Origin: Dyadobacter sp. NIV53
GTDB lineage: Bacteria > Bacteroidota > Bacteroidia > Cytophagales > Spirosomataceae
DNA length: 64,000 nt
Reading direction: 5' to 3'
Assembly (NCBI RefSeq): GCF_019711195.1
Contig: NZ_CP081299.1
Coordinates: 3,100,001 to 3,164,000, forward strand
A program made the position numbers and the translations under genes. This document shows positions 8,275-18,400 of the stretch, piece by piece; positions within the stretch are counted from its first letter, which is position 1, and every line of letters starts with the position of its first letter. The notes beneath the pieces are model-generated. The model was not told where the DNA came from and ran no database searches. It worked only from the letters and a program-made list of their open reading frames with translations.

Positions 8275-8829
8275 ATGAAAAAGTTACTGACCGATGAAGA
8301 ACTGGTTATTCAGCTTTCAGAAAGCAACAAAAACGCTTTCGAAGAAGTGTATAACCGGTATTGGTACAAACTATTCTGTATTTCATACCATCAGACAGGA
8401 ACAAAGGAGGAAGCGGAAGAACTTGTACACGATTTGTTTGAAAGCCTTTGGAACAAACGTGCCGAAAGTAATATCAGGCATTTGAGCTCATACCTGGTTA
8501 TTTCTTTAAAAAACCTGATCAACAATCATATAAAGTCGAGAATAACGTGGCGAAAATATCAGGAATATATACTACTTAATAAAATACAGGAAATATATTC
8601 AACAGATGAGAACATTGCATTCAATGATTTATCACAAGCCATTGATAAAGCGATGAAGAAACTTCCTGAAAAAACAAGCAAAGTTTTTCAGCTTAGCCGG
8701 TTCGAGAACCAATCTGTTAAGGACATTGCCAAAGAATTGCAGATATCCGAAAAAGCAGTGGAATACCATATTACGAAATCACTCAAAGTATTAAAAGATC
8801 ATCTTTGGATCTATCAAACTGATAACTGA
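8275..8829 (+). CDS. RNA polymerase sigma-70 factor, ECF subfamily (Bacteroidetes FecI type)
   Basis: A 184-residue extracytoplasmic-function sigma factor. Region 2 lies at about residues 20-65 (core-binding helix FEEVYNRYWYKLF, then EEAEELVHDLFESLWNKR) and region 4 at about 120-180 with the helix-turn-helix QSVKDIAKELQISEKAVEYHI. There is no region 1 or 3. The FecR anti-sigma gene begins 21 bp downstream, followed by SusC with an STN domain. In this arrangement, known from FecIRA, ligand binding at the outer membrane releases the sigma factor to transcribe the uptake genes. It likely controls the susC-susD unit here. Confidence 0.93.
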   Translation: MKKLLTDEELVIQLSESNKNAFEEVYNRYWYKLFCISYHQTGTKEEAEELVHDLFESLWNKRAESNIRHLSSYLVISLKNLINNHIKSRITWRKYQEYILLNKIQEIYSTDENIAFNDLSQAIDKAMKKLPEKTSKVFQLSRFENQSVKDIAKELQISEKAVEYHITKSLKVLKDHLWIYQTDN

Positions 8830-8850
8830 GTATTTCTAAACCCAATAAAT

Positions 8851-9858
8851 GTGAATCAATACGATTTTGATATTGTCCTGAAAAAGTACTTGTCCGGGCA
8901 GCATTCGCCGGAAGAAGAAAAGTTGATCAATGATTATCTCCAGGATAATTCAATGATTGATACGGCTGTTTTTGAGGCTGAAAAGGATATGATCGGAAAA
9001 AGGATTAAAAAGAAACTGTACGCCAATACAATTGGAACGCCTTTACTAATTCGTTTAAGGCCATGGTTTATGGCAAGTGCGGCTTCTGTATTAATCATTT
9101 TAGGCTGCTGGTTTTTTATCAGTAAAACTGAGTATTCAAATGTCATTTTCAATTCAGGCATAATCCTTAATCCGGGTGTAGTTGAAATAAAAAACACTTC
9201 CAATAAATCGCAGACAATACCCCTTGAAGACGGAAGTGTGGTAACATTGAAAAAGAACAGCAGTATTAGTTTTCCCGAACATTTTGGCAAAAAAAACAGG
9301 CTGGTGTATTTACATGGCGAAGCATTTTTCCGGATTAAAAGAAATCCTGCCAAACCATTTATTGTATCAACAGGAAATTTGCAAACAAAAGTACTTGGAA
9401 CCAGTTTCACTGTAAAGTCCTATGACGAATCTGCGACGGTTGAAGTTCAGGTCAAATCCGGCCGGGTTTCTGTATATGAAGTAGCAGAGAAAAAATCGGT
9501 GAATAGCAACGGTGTTATACTGACTCCAAACCAGAAAATCATTTTCGACAAAAAATCTAAAAAAATGGAATTGTCTATTGTCGAAAAACCAATGATCATT
9601 GTACCACTAAATGAAACAGAGCATAGATTTACATTTTTGGAAATACCGGTCAAAACCGTTTTTTCAGAGTTGGAGAAGTCATATGGAATTGATATTGTGT
9701 TAGAAAACGATGTAATGGATGCCTGTCTGTTTACAGGAGACCTGAACGGCTTGCCTTTGTTCGATCAGCTTGATCTGATCTGTAAATCAGTTAATGTTAC
9801 ATATGAGAGACGCGGAACTGCCCTGTTCGTCCAGGGAACAGGCTGCGGCACTGAATAA
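8851..9858 (+). CDS. FecR family anti-sigma factor
   Basis: A 335-residue inner-membrane anti-sigma regulator. Residues 1-65 are cytosolic and bind the sigma factor; one membrane helix spans about residues 70-90 (WFMASAASVLIILGCWFFI); the FecR domain with LEDGSVVTLKKNSSISF and VKSGRVSVYE covers about 110-220; a DUF4974-type STN-like domain closes the protein at about 258-330. It passes the signal from the SusC STN domain to the sigma factor. The start is GTG at 8851. The gene directly follows the sigma factor and precedes the STN-SusC gene by about 100 bp. Confidence 0.93.
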   Translation: MNQYDFDIVLKKYLSGQHSPEEEKLINDYLQDNSMIDTAVFEAEKDMIGKRIKKKLYANTIGTPLLIRLRPWFMASAASVLIILGCWFFISKTEYSNVIFNSGIILNPGVVEIKNTSNKSQTIPLEDGSVVTLKKNSSISFPEHFGKKNRLVYLHGEAFFRIKRNPAKPFIVSTGNLQTKVLGTSFTVKSYDESATVEVQVKSGRVSVYEVAEKKSVNSNGVILTPNQKIIFDKKSKKMELSIVEKPMIIVPLNETEHRFTFLEIPVKTVFSELEKSYGIDIVLENDVMDACLFTGDLNGLPLFDQLDLICKSVNVTYERRGTALFVQGTGCGTE

Positions 9859-9962
9859 TTAAATTATTGAAAAACCGGTGATTTTACCATTAAGATCACC
9901 ACCATAAATCCTGTTGATAATCAGCAGTTCTTGTTCTTTTGCATTGAAAACCATTTAAAATT

Positions 9963-10325
9963 ATGCATAAAAAAATACCCGAAAAAGTTGTTTACAAAGT
10001 CATGAGTACTATGTTCAAACAACTATTTATTTCTGCTTTATTTTGCGGCATTGCACTGGCCCACAGCATTTCCGGGCAGGAATTGCTGAACAAAGAGGTT
10101 TCGCTTAAAGTGGAATCTATGGAAATAAAAAAGATCCTGAATCTGATAGAGAAGCAGGCTGATGTAAAATTCGTGTACAGCACCAACAGTATTCAGGGTG
10201 CTCAGAATACTTCATTAAAAGAAATTAAAGGCCCGTTATATAAAGTGCTGGATCAGCTTCTGGCCCCGATCAACGTATCTTTTGAAGTAGTTGGTAATAC
10301 CCGGATACTACTTAGAAAAAAGTAG
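9963..10325 (+). CDS. STN-domain N-terminal part of a SusC-type transducer (split by frameshift)
   Basis: A 120-codon frame with a signal peptide (hydrophobic stretch about 17-34, ending HSISGQ) and a full STN domain (about 38-118: EVSLKVESMEIKKIL, then VKFVYSTNSI and the final TRILLRKK). In intact SusC/FecA-like transducers this periplasmic domain touches FecR and continues into the CarboxypepD-like and TonB plug domains. Here TAG at 10323 stops it, and the rest of the protein resumes one frame back with VAGTNTQSQG. Read alone it would be a free periplasmic STN protein. One missing A in the run 10316-10321, or a -1 ribosomal slip there, would give a continuous protein of about 1,144 residues. 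Confidence 0.8.
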   Translation: MHKKIPEKVVYKVMSTMFKQLFISALFCGIALAHSISGQELLNKEVSLKVESMEIKKILNLIEKQADVKFVYSTNSIQGAQNTSLKEIKGPLYKVLDQLLAPINVSFEVVGNTRILLRKK

Positions 10326-10362
10326 CAGGAACCAATACCCAGTCACAGGGAATGCTGGTTCC
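10316..10362 (+). other. A AAA AAG heptamer plus possible stem at the susC frame break
   Basis: Bases 10316-10322 read A AAA AAG in the frame of the STN domain, the same heptamer as E. coli dnaX, directly before the TAG stop. Five bases later GGAACCA (10328-10334) can pair with TGGTTCC (10356-10362), a 7-bp stem with a 21-base loop. Slip by -1 joins the STN frame to the SusC frame exactly. The same sequence is also what one undercalled A in an A7 run would produce. Confidence 0.45.
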
Positions 10363-13300
10363 CAATCTTTTAATTGACCGTAAAATTTCGGGAAAAGTAT
10401 CGGATGAAAAAGGCGAAGGCCTGCCAGGTGTGAACGTACTGGTAGTTGGAAGCCAGCAGGGTACTTCCACCAACGAAAAGGGTGAATATCAATTATCTAT
10501 AGCGGACGGGGCAGTAACGCTTAAATTTTCATTTATTGGCTATGTGAGCCAGGAAGTTGTTTCAGACAAAAATAGCGTTGTCAATATTTCTCTTGCTCCT
10601 GATGTAAGTGCGTTGAATGAGGTTGTAGTTGTTGGATATGGTACGCAGGAAAAGAAAGATGTTACCGGTGCCGTATCTTCGGTAAAAGGGGCAGACTTTC
10701 AGAACCTGCCTTCCGGTGGTGCACAACAGGCACTTCAGGGAAGAGCGTCGGGCGTGAATATTGTACGTAATGGTGGTGCCCCGGGTGACGCAGGTTCGAT
10801 ACAAATACGGGGATTTGGAACAGTAAATAATTCTGCTCCACTTGTTGTAATTGATGGTGTACCGGCGGGAAACATGAATGATGTAAATCCTAATGATATC
10901 GAATCTATTGAAATCCTGAAAGACGCCTCAGCTTCCGCAATTTATGGTACGCGTGCTGCAAACGGAGTAATTCTTATCACAACCAAACGCGGGAAATTCG
11001 ATAATCCGATTAATGTCACGCTGAATGGTTATGTGGGTGTGACAAACCGTATTAAAACGCTTGATGTACTGGACGCACCATCTCTGGCAGCAATAAAGCG
11101 GGAGGCATATACCAATGACGGATTGCCAATTCCGGCGATATGGGAGGATACAAAATACCAGACCCAGCTTACAAACTGGCAGGATGAATTATTGAAACAA
11201 GGTACTACACAAAACTATGACGCTTCTATCCGTGGCGGCGGAAAGTATTCTTCCTTTGCAATTTCGGGTGGTTACTATAGCGAAAAAGGTATTATTGGAA
11301 AATCGGAATATGAGCGTTTTACATTTCGTATCAATTCTGATCATAAAATTGGGTCTAGAATTAAAATCGGACAGAATTTACAGTTTACCAATACACTGAA
11401 TATATCACCCGACACGCAATCTTCACAAACCGGCTTGCTTTGGAGCGCCATTCGTTTTCATCCGGGTTTGCCGGTTAAAAACGCAGATGGTTCATATAGC
11501 TCTACGCAGGGAATTGGTGCTTTCGGAGATATTAATAACCCGGTTTTTACTGTTGACACACAGGATAAGGGCAATACCCGTAACCGTTTTCTGGGAAGTG
11601 TTACCGGCGAAGTGGAAATTGCAGATGGCTTGAAGCTACGCGGAAACCTGGCTATGGATGCTACTTTTTCCGAAAGCCATACTTTTGATATTAAAATAAA
11701 TGACCAGTTCCGGACTAATTCCTACAATCAGCTAAGTTTGGGCCATGATAGAAGCTGGTCATTTTTGCAGGAATATTTTTTATCCTACGACAAACAATTT
11801 GGTCAGCATAATGTTAGTCTGGTTGGTGGATATACTTCACAAACTTTTAACAGCAATTATTCCAATCAGTGGGGACGTGACTTTGCAAGTGAAGATCCTT
11901 CTTTGCGTTATATGCAATATGCCGGAACCATTGTTTCCGTTCCATTAAATAACGGTGGAAATGGCGGACGCAGTTATGATGCCCTTTCATCCTATTTTGG
12001 CAGGGTCAATTATTCATTCAAAGACCGGTATTTACTGACTGCAACTGTTCGTAGTGATGGTTCGTCAAAATTTGCTCCCGGCAATCAATGGGGTGTTTTT
12101 CCTGCATTTTCAGCAGGATGGAGAGTTTCTGAGGAGTCATTCTTCAAAAATGCTTTACCTGTGTTCAGTAACTTTAAGCTGACTGGCGGCTGGGGACGGT
12201 TGGGTAATCAAAATGTTGCTTCATTGCAATATCTGGCGCTGATCAACTCTACTTATCGTTATGCATTTGGTAATGGTGGTGTTCAGAATAATGTTTCCGG
12301 AGCGGCACAAAGCAGATTGGCAAACATAAATATTGGCTGGGAAACAGCTGAAATGAGCAATTTTGGATTAGAAGCAGGCTTATTCAAAAACAGCCTTTAC
12401 TTCTCTGCCAATTATTTTATCAAGGATACTAAAAATATGCTTTTGGCTCCGCCTTCTATCGGAACAATTGGTTCTGCTACCATTCCTGATCAGAACATTG
12501 GCCAGCTGAGAAATAAAGGATTGGAAATCGAAGCATCTTACCGCCACACCGTAGGAGCTGTTACTTTCAATGTAAGCGGTAATGCTACATTTATCAAAAA
12601 TAAAATAACGAAACTGGCAACTCCCGGCGGATTTCTTGCAACACAGCTCTACGGAAGAGGACAGCAGGAAATTGTACGTACTTATGAAGGCCATCCATAC
12701 GGTACTTTTTACGGTTATAAAACCGACGGGCTTTATCAAAACCAGGGTGAAATTGATTCTGACCCCAATCTGGCAAATGATTCCCGCCGTACTGACGGAC
12801 AGATCAAACCAGGCGACATAAGGTTTATCGATTTGAATAAAGACGGAGTGGTTGACGATCAGGACAGAACGATAATCGGAAGTCCTCAGCCCAAAATCAA
12901 TTATGGTTTTTCTGCTGGTGCAGCTTACAAAGGGTTTGATTTTAACCTGTTCTTTGTTGGTGTTGGCGGATCTAAAATTTACAATGCCGACCGGATGCAG
13001 GGACTGGATGCAAGTTATTCTTTTAACTTGTATGCAGATGAAAATAACCGCTGGACCAAAGAAGGATCAAGCAATACGATTCCGCGTGTAAGCATTGATA
13101 ACGGAAACCGTAATTACAGGCCATCTGATCTTTTTATAGAAAAAGGTGATTTTTTACGTTTGAAAAACATGACATTAGGATACACCGTTCCTAAAAAAGT
13201 GATAGACAAACTGAAAATGTCGCAGGCCAGAATTTACGTAACAGGCCAGAACATTATCACATTTACCAAGTATTCCGGTCTTAATCCTGAGCTGGGATAT

Positions 13301-13396
13301 GCAAGCGGCGGACAACAGTATACCCAGCTTAATGTAGATTATGCACAGTATCCATTGGCGCGCACCTGGACGATTGGAGCAACAATAGGATTTTAA
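10352..13396 (+). CDS. SusC/RagA family TonB-linked outer membrane receptor (main part)
   Basis: A 1,014-codon frame holding the carboxypeptidase-D-like domain (KISGKVSDEKGEGLPGVNVLV onward, about residues 12-90), the TonB box region and plug (VVVVGYGTQEKKDVTGAVSSV, then GVNIVRNGGAPG and ASAIYGTRAANGVILITTK, about 95-225) and a beta-barrel ending in Phe (TIGATIGF), the usual outer-membrane insertion signal. It would import a glycan- or peptide-like ligand with SusD using TonB energy. ATG 10352 is not a natural start, having no signal peptide; the real N-terminus is the STN frame upstream. susD follows 40 bp downstream. Confidence 0.93.
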   Translation: MLVPNLLIDRKISGKVSDEKGEGLPGVNVLVVGSQQGTSTNEKGEYQLSIADGAVTLKFSFIGYVSQEVVSDKNSVVNISLAPDVSALNEVVVVGYGTQEKKDVTGAVSSVKGADFQNLPSGGAQQALQGRASGVNIVRNGGAPGDAGSIQIRGFGTVNNSAPLVVIDGVPAGNMNDVNPNDIESIEILKDASASAIYGTRAANGVILITTKRGKFDNPINVTLNGYVGVTNRIKTLDVLDAPSLAAIKREAYTNDGLPIPAIWEDTKYQTQLTNWQDELLKQGTTQNYDASIRGGGKYSSFAISGGYYSEKGIIGKSEYERFTFRINSDHKIGSRIKIGQNLQFTNTLNISPDTQSSQTGLLWSAIRFHPGLPVKNADGSYSSTQGIGAFGDINNPVFTVDTQDKGNTRNRFLGSVTGEVEIADGLKLRGNLAMDATFSESHTFDIKINDQFRTNSYNQLSLGHDRSWSFLQEYFLSYDKQFGQHNVSLVGGYTSQTFNSNYSNQWGRDFASEDPSLRYMQYAGTIVSVPLNNGGNGGRSYDALSSYFGRVNYSFKDRYLLTATVRSDGSSKFAPGNQWGVFPAFSAGWRVSEESFFKNALPVFSNFKLTGGWGRLGNQNVASLQYLALINSTYRYAFGNGGVQNNVSGAAQSRLANINIGWETAEMSNFGLEAGLFKNSLYFSANYFIKDTKNMLLAPPSIGTIGSATIPDQNIGQLRNKGLEIEASYRHTVGAVTFNVSGNATFIKNKITKLATPGGFLATQLYGRGQQEIVRTYEGHPYGTFYGYKTDGLYQNQGEIDSDPNLANDSRRTDGQIKPGDIRFIDLNKDGVVDDQDRTIIGSPQPKINYGFSAGAAYKGFDFNLFFVGVGGSKIYNADRMQGLDASYSFNLYADENNRWTKEGSSNTIPRVSIDNGNRNYRPSDLFIEKGDFLRLKNMTLGYTVPKKVIDKLKMSQARIYVTGQNIITFTKYSGLNPELGYASGGQQYTQLNVDYAQYPLARTWTIGATIGF

Positions 13397-13436
13397 CCAA
13401 AAACGTTCAGATTTATACCAGCCGAATTTTATTACT

Positions 13437-14879
13437 ATGAAAAAGATAACAATACTCGCCGGATATATTTTCCTTGCAACGTTCAGCAGTTGTAAAGATA
13501 ATTTACTGGATACAACACCATACGGACAGGTTACATCACAACAATACTGGCGAAACGGTGACGATGTGGTAGCAGCTACCAATGCTATTTATGCCCCGTT
13601 ACTGGATGAAGACGGATTTGCGCATACGGAATATACTTTTGATAACTGCTCCGACGATATGAACAGAGCAGGGGACCATTCTGATGAAACACCATTGGAA
13701 ATGTTCACTTTTGATGCTTCGAATTCTCATATCCTGGCTACATGGAAAACCAAGTACGAGGTCATTTCACGGGCTAACGCAGTTTTGATCAATGCTCCCA
13801 AGGTTACAATGGACGAAACTTTGCGCAACCGCAGTATGGGGGAAGCATATTTTTTGAGAGGTTTTATTTACTGGCGCCTTTCTCTGATCTATGGTGAAGT
13901 GCCAATACTTCTGGAAGATGATGCTTTGAACCTGAACTTCAACAAACCAAAGTCGACGTTGGCTGAAGTACGGGCACAGGCAGAAGCAGACTTTACGAAA
14001 GCCGCGTCTTTGTTGCCAGTTTCCAATAGTGATGCAGATGCTGGCCGCGTAACACAAGGTTCAGCTTATGGTTTTCTTACAAAATTGTATGTGTACGAAG
14101 AGTTATGGGCAAAAGCAATTGAAGCCAGTTTAAAAGTTACTGCCAATCCTGCATACGCTCTGGCAAGTGGTTTTAACAAAAACTTTGAATTAGTCACTGA
14201 AAATAATCCTGAAATATTATTCTCATTGCAATATGAAACCGGCTGGACTACTGACAATTCTCCAACTTTTTATCATACTCCGCAGGCTTTTGGCGGATGG
14301 GGATTTCATGAACCGATTGATGATCTGGTAAAAGAGTTTGAAACCGGCGATCCGCGTAAATCGTATTCGATATTCAGTCCGGGTGATGAGGTAGACCGTA
14401 ATGCAGGCGGTAAGGAAAAATTCACTGCTGACATGACACGCGTTACAGGATACTCTTTCAAAAAGTACACGCAATTCGCTGAAAACGGTGATATGAGCCA
14501 AAGCCTGAATGCACCGCTTCTCCGTACTGCTGATGTCTACCTTTTAGCTTCGGAAGCAAAAATACGTTCAGGAGCGAATGGTGATGCGGAATTGAATGTA
14601 GTAAGAAAACGCGCCGGTTTGACGGCTATTACCAATGCCACAATGAAAAATATTATGCATGAACGCCGTGTGGAACTTGCTGGTGAAAATGAAAGACATC
14701 AGGATTTGATGCGTTGGGACAAAGCCGGTTTAATTGACATAGCTGCACATTACAAGATTGCACGCGGACCTTACAAACCGAGCCGTAATTTCGTAAAACC
14801 TAAACATTATTATTTCCCATTGCCGCAGCGTGAAGTGGATTTGAGTAATGGTACGTTGGTTCAGAATAGTAATTATTAA
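13437..14879 (+). CDS. SusD/RagB family nutrient-binding outer membrane lipoprotein
   Basis: A 480-residue surface lipoprotein that forms the lid on the SusC channel and binds the ligand. The signal sequence ends in a lipobox with Cys19 (FSSCKD). The N-terminal SusD-like domain includes LLDTTPYGQVTSQQYWRNGDD and the helical AYFLRGFIYWRLSLIYGEVPI segment; the C-terminal RagB domain has DVYLLASEAKIRSG, NVVRKRAGL and the late ERRVELAGENERHQDLMRW motif. The specific ligand cannot be inferred: no glycoside hydrolase, sulfatase or peptidase gene is adjacent. A strong terminator follows. Confidence 0.95.
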   Translation: MKKITILAGYIFLATFSSCKDNLLDTTPYGQVTSQQYWRNGDDVVAATNAIYAPLLDEDGFAHTEYTFDNCSDDMNRAGDHSDETPLEMFTFDASNSHILATWKTKYEVISRANAVLINAPKVTMDETLRNRSMGEAYFLRGFIYWRLSLIYGEVPILLEDDALNLNFNKPKSTLAEVRAQAEADFTKAASLLPVSNSDADAGRVTQGSAYGFLTKLYVYEELWAKAIEASLKVTANPAYALASGFNKNFELVTENNPEILFSLQYETGWTTDNSPTFYHTPQAFGGWGFHEPIDDLVKEFETGDPRKSYSIFSPGDEVDRNAGGKEKFTADMTRVTGYSFKKYTQFAENGDMSQSLNAPLLRTADVYLLASEAKIRSGANGDAELNVVRKRAGLTAITNATMKNIMHERRVELAGENERHQDLMRWDKAGLIDIAAHYKIARGPYKPSRNFVKPKHYYFPLPQREVDLSNGTLVQNSNY

Positions 14880-14926
14880 AGAGATAAATTGCTAAAATAG
14901 TCAATACCGGGCGTGCCTATTGTTAT

Positions 14927-14959
14927 AAAGAAGTCAACTTTTAAAAAGTTGACTTCTTT
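14927..14959 (+). terminator. Terminator after susD
   Basis: A perfect 16-bp inverted repeat (14927-14942 with 14944-14959) ending in TTCTTTG; the practical hairpin has an AT-rich tip. It separates the susCD unit from the lipoprotein/FG-GAP pair. Confidence 0.7.
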
Positions 14960-15004
14960 GCCATATCAGAAGTTGTAAAATTTCATTTTCCAGATCAAAA
15001 AAAA

Positions 15005-15436
15005 TTGAAACAAATATTAATTTCCTTAGTCTTAATCGTCTCACTAACTCAGTGTAATTCACGGGAAAAAGATATACAGGGACTGTGGCGAACGGACTCT
15101 ATTTCCAATTATGTCAATGGTCTGAGTTTTACCAATAATACTATGGATGAACACTGGTCTTACTTTGAATACAAACCAGACGGGTCTGTATTTGAACGGA
15201 GGGGAAAAGAATTCAGGAAATCTTATTACAAATTAACCGGTGCCGATTCGCTTACCTATTCTGATTCGACCGGTTACGCATTAAACCAATATCAGATTCT
15301 TCATCTGGACGAAAAAATTCTGGTTCTTAAAAAATCACAAAAACCTTACCTTGCAGGAAAAAATCAGGAACTGTACGAAATAAGATATTTTTCCAAAACA
15401 ACTGCGGATAACACGCTTGCCTCACAAAAGAAATGA
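15005..15436 (+). CDS. Small lipoprotein of unknown function
   Basis: A 143-residue protein that begins with TTG at 15005. The signal sequence ends in SLTQC with Cys17, a lipobox, so it should be lipid-anchored. The mature part looks beta-rich with a W-x-x-D start (GLWRTDSISNYVNG) reminiscent of lipocalin-like or copper-resistance-like small folds, but I do not recognise the family. It overlaps the following FG-GAP gene by 4 bp (ATGA), so the two are translationally coupled and probably work together. Confidence 0.65.
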   Translation: MKQILISLVLIVSLTQCNSREKDIQGLWRTDSISNYVNGLSFTNNTMDEHWSYFEYKPDGSVFERRGKEFRKSYYKLTGADSLTYSDSTGYALNQYQILHLDEKILVLKKSQKPYLAGKNQELYEIRYFSKTTADNTLASQKK

Positions 15437-18400
15437 CCCGAAAACTGATTCAATGTGTATTAATAAACCTGGTTTTGATTGCCTGCCAATCACCAAAAAA
15501 AAATACATTATTCGAATTACTTTCCTCTGACAGAACGGGCATTACATTCTCCAATGATCTCAAAGAAGACGAAAAACTAAATATCCTGACCTATGAGTAC
15601 TTCTATAACGGTGGTGGCGTAGGAATTGGGGATATTAATAATGACGGTTTTGCGGATGTTTTCATGGGAGGCAACATGACTGAAAGCCGTTTGTATCTGA
15701 ATAAAGGAAATTCCGGCGATTCATCTATCCATTTTGAAGATATTACCAAAACGGCTGGAATTGAAATTCCCGATGGGTGGGTCAGAGGTATTTCCATGGT
15801 TGATATCAACGCCGACGGTTACTTAGATATTTACATTTGCAGGGCGGGGCCACAAACGGCTGGCTCACAAACCGCTGGACCAATTTCTTCCCGCCCCAAT
15901 TTACTCTATATCAATCAGGGTAATAATACTTTTCTTGAAAAAGGAAAAGACTACGGTTTGGATTATAACGGAAATACCACGCAGGCAGCATTTTTCGATT
16001 ATGATCACGATGGCGACCTGGATGTATATCTGCTCACCAATGTAATGGAAAGAAAGGGCCCAAATGTGATCCGGCCAAAAAGTGTGGATGGTACGGCATT
16101 AAGTACTGACCGGCTTTACCGGAACAATAGCAACCAGACTTTCACTAATGTTTCCAAGGAAGCAAATATCCTGATTGAAGGATTTGGACTGGGTGTCTCT
16201 ATTGTTGACGTAAATGAAGATGGCTGGCCGGATGTGTATGTTTCCAATGATTATCTGTCCAACGATCTGCTTTACATCAACCAGCAAAACGGAACTTTTA
16301 AGAATGAAATAACCGATTATTTTCGTCTTCAGAGTTATTCAGCCATGGGTAACGATGCCGCGGATGTTGATAATGATGGATTGGTTGACATCATTACAGT
16401 CGATATGCTTCCGGAAGGTAATGAAAGGCGCAAAAATATGTTCGGGCTTATGAATTATGACCGGCATCTTTCGGAATTGAAAATGGGTTACCAGCCACAG
16501 TTCATGAGAAACACACTTCAGCATAACAATGGCAACCGTCCAGATGGAACCAACCAACCATTTTTTAGTGAAATTGGCCGTTTCTCAGGAGTCCAGGCTA
16601 CGGATTGGAGCTGGAGTGCGCTGTTGGCAGACTATGACAATGATGGTTTTCGTGACCTGATGATCACCAATGGATATCCAAAAGACATAACCAACCGCGA
16701 TTTCGTCATTTATCGCATGGCGCAATATCAGCAGCAAATGCAGTCGGGCAATACGGATAACCGTCCGTTTATGAACGCTTTGAAGGAAGTGGAAGGCGCA
16801 CATATTCCCAATTATTTATTCAAAAATAATGGTGACCTGACTTTCAAAAATCAGTCGGCAGATTGGGGTTTCGATATTCCTTCTTTTTCTAACGGCGCTG
16901 CTTATGCAGATCTGGACAATGATGGCGATCTGGACGTGGTAATTAACAACATCAATCAGGAAGCGTTCGTATATGAAAATCATTCTGAACGGCTAAAAGA
17001 CCACCATTATCTGCGGATTAAATTGAAAGGCACAAAAGAAAATCCATACGGATTTGGCACAAAAGTGACTTTGTATTACAAAAACGAAAAACAATATATA
17101 GAACATTCGCCGTACCGCGGATATCAGTCAACCGTTGAGAATACGCTTCATTTTGGCTTAGGAAAAAATGCTTTTATAGATTCAGTAAGGATAGTCTGGC
17201 CGGACAGGAAAACGCAATTATTGTCGGATATTAAGGCAGATCAGATTTTAGAAATTGACCATAAAAATGCCCGAATTTTAGAAGTGTCTGGAAAAAAAAC
17301 TGTCGCTCCTTCCCTCTTCCTGGATGCTGCAAATTCAACAGGAATCAGCTATAAACACACTGATGAACTATATATTGATTTTAAAATCCAACCGCTCTTG
17401 CCTCATTTGCTTTCACAGAATGGGCCGGGAATTGCTGTCGGGGATATCAATGGCGATGGTTTGGAAGATTTTTATATAGGCGGAGCTTTCCGGCATTCGG
17501 GTAGTTTTTTTATTCAAAATCAGAATCAAAAATTCACAGAAAGGAAATTAACCCGGGGTCAAAAATTTGAAGAAGACATGGGTTCACTTCTCTTCGATTG
17601 TGATATGGATTGTGACCTGGATTTATATGTAGTGAGTGGAAGCAGTGAATTTGAAGAAGGCTCAAAATATTATCAGGACAGGTTATATAAAAATGATGGA
17701 AAAGGAAATTTTTCATTGGATATCAATGCATTGCCCGTCATGAATACCAGCGGATCGTCCGTATCAGCCGCAGATTTTGACAAAGATGGAGACCTGGATC
17801 TTTTTGTTGGCGGGAGATTAAGTCCGGGACAATATCCGATTCCTGCAAAAAGCTTTATCCTGCGCAATGATAGTGGAAAATTTACCAACGTGACTCCACA
17901 GGTAGCTCCAATGCTCCAAAATGCAGGAATGGTTACCGCCTCACTCTGGACAGATTTTGATCAGGACGGGTGGATGGACCTGATCATTACCGGCGAATGG
18001 ATGCCGCTGACATTCCTGAAAAATAAGCATGGAAAGTTTATTGATATAACTGCTTCTACAAGTTTAACTCATACGAATGGTTGGTGGAATAGTATTGTTT
18101 CGGGGGACTTTGATGAAGATGGCGATGTGGATTACATTGCAGGAAATGTTGGATTAAATACAGAGGATCAACCATCGGTGAATAAACCTTTAACATTATT
18201 CAGTAAAGATTTTGATGGAAACGGGATTGTCGATCCGGTGATGTCACGTTATCTGGGCGAAAATTTATATCCAATTCACCCGCGTGATGAAATGACAAGC
18301 CAGATGAATTTCCTCAAAAAGCGCTTCATCTATTATCGTGATTATGCTAAGGCTCAGACAAAAGATATTTTCACAAAAGAGGAATTGAAAGATGCTGTCC

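Noticed and set aside
10357..12739. Several open frames of 60-120 codons within susC on both strands
   Set aside because: All overlap the conserved SusC barrel frame and have no domain of their own.
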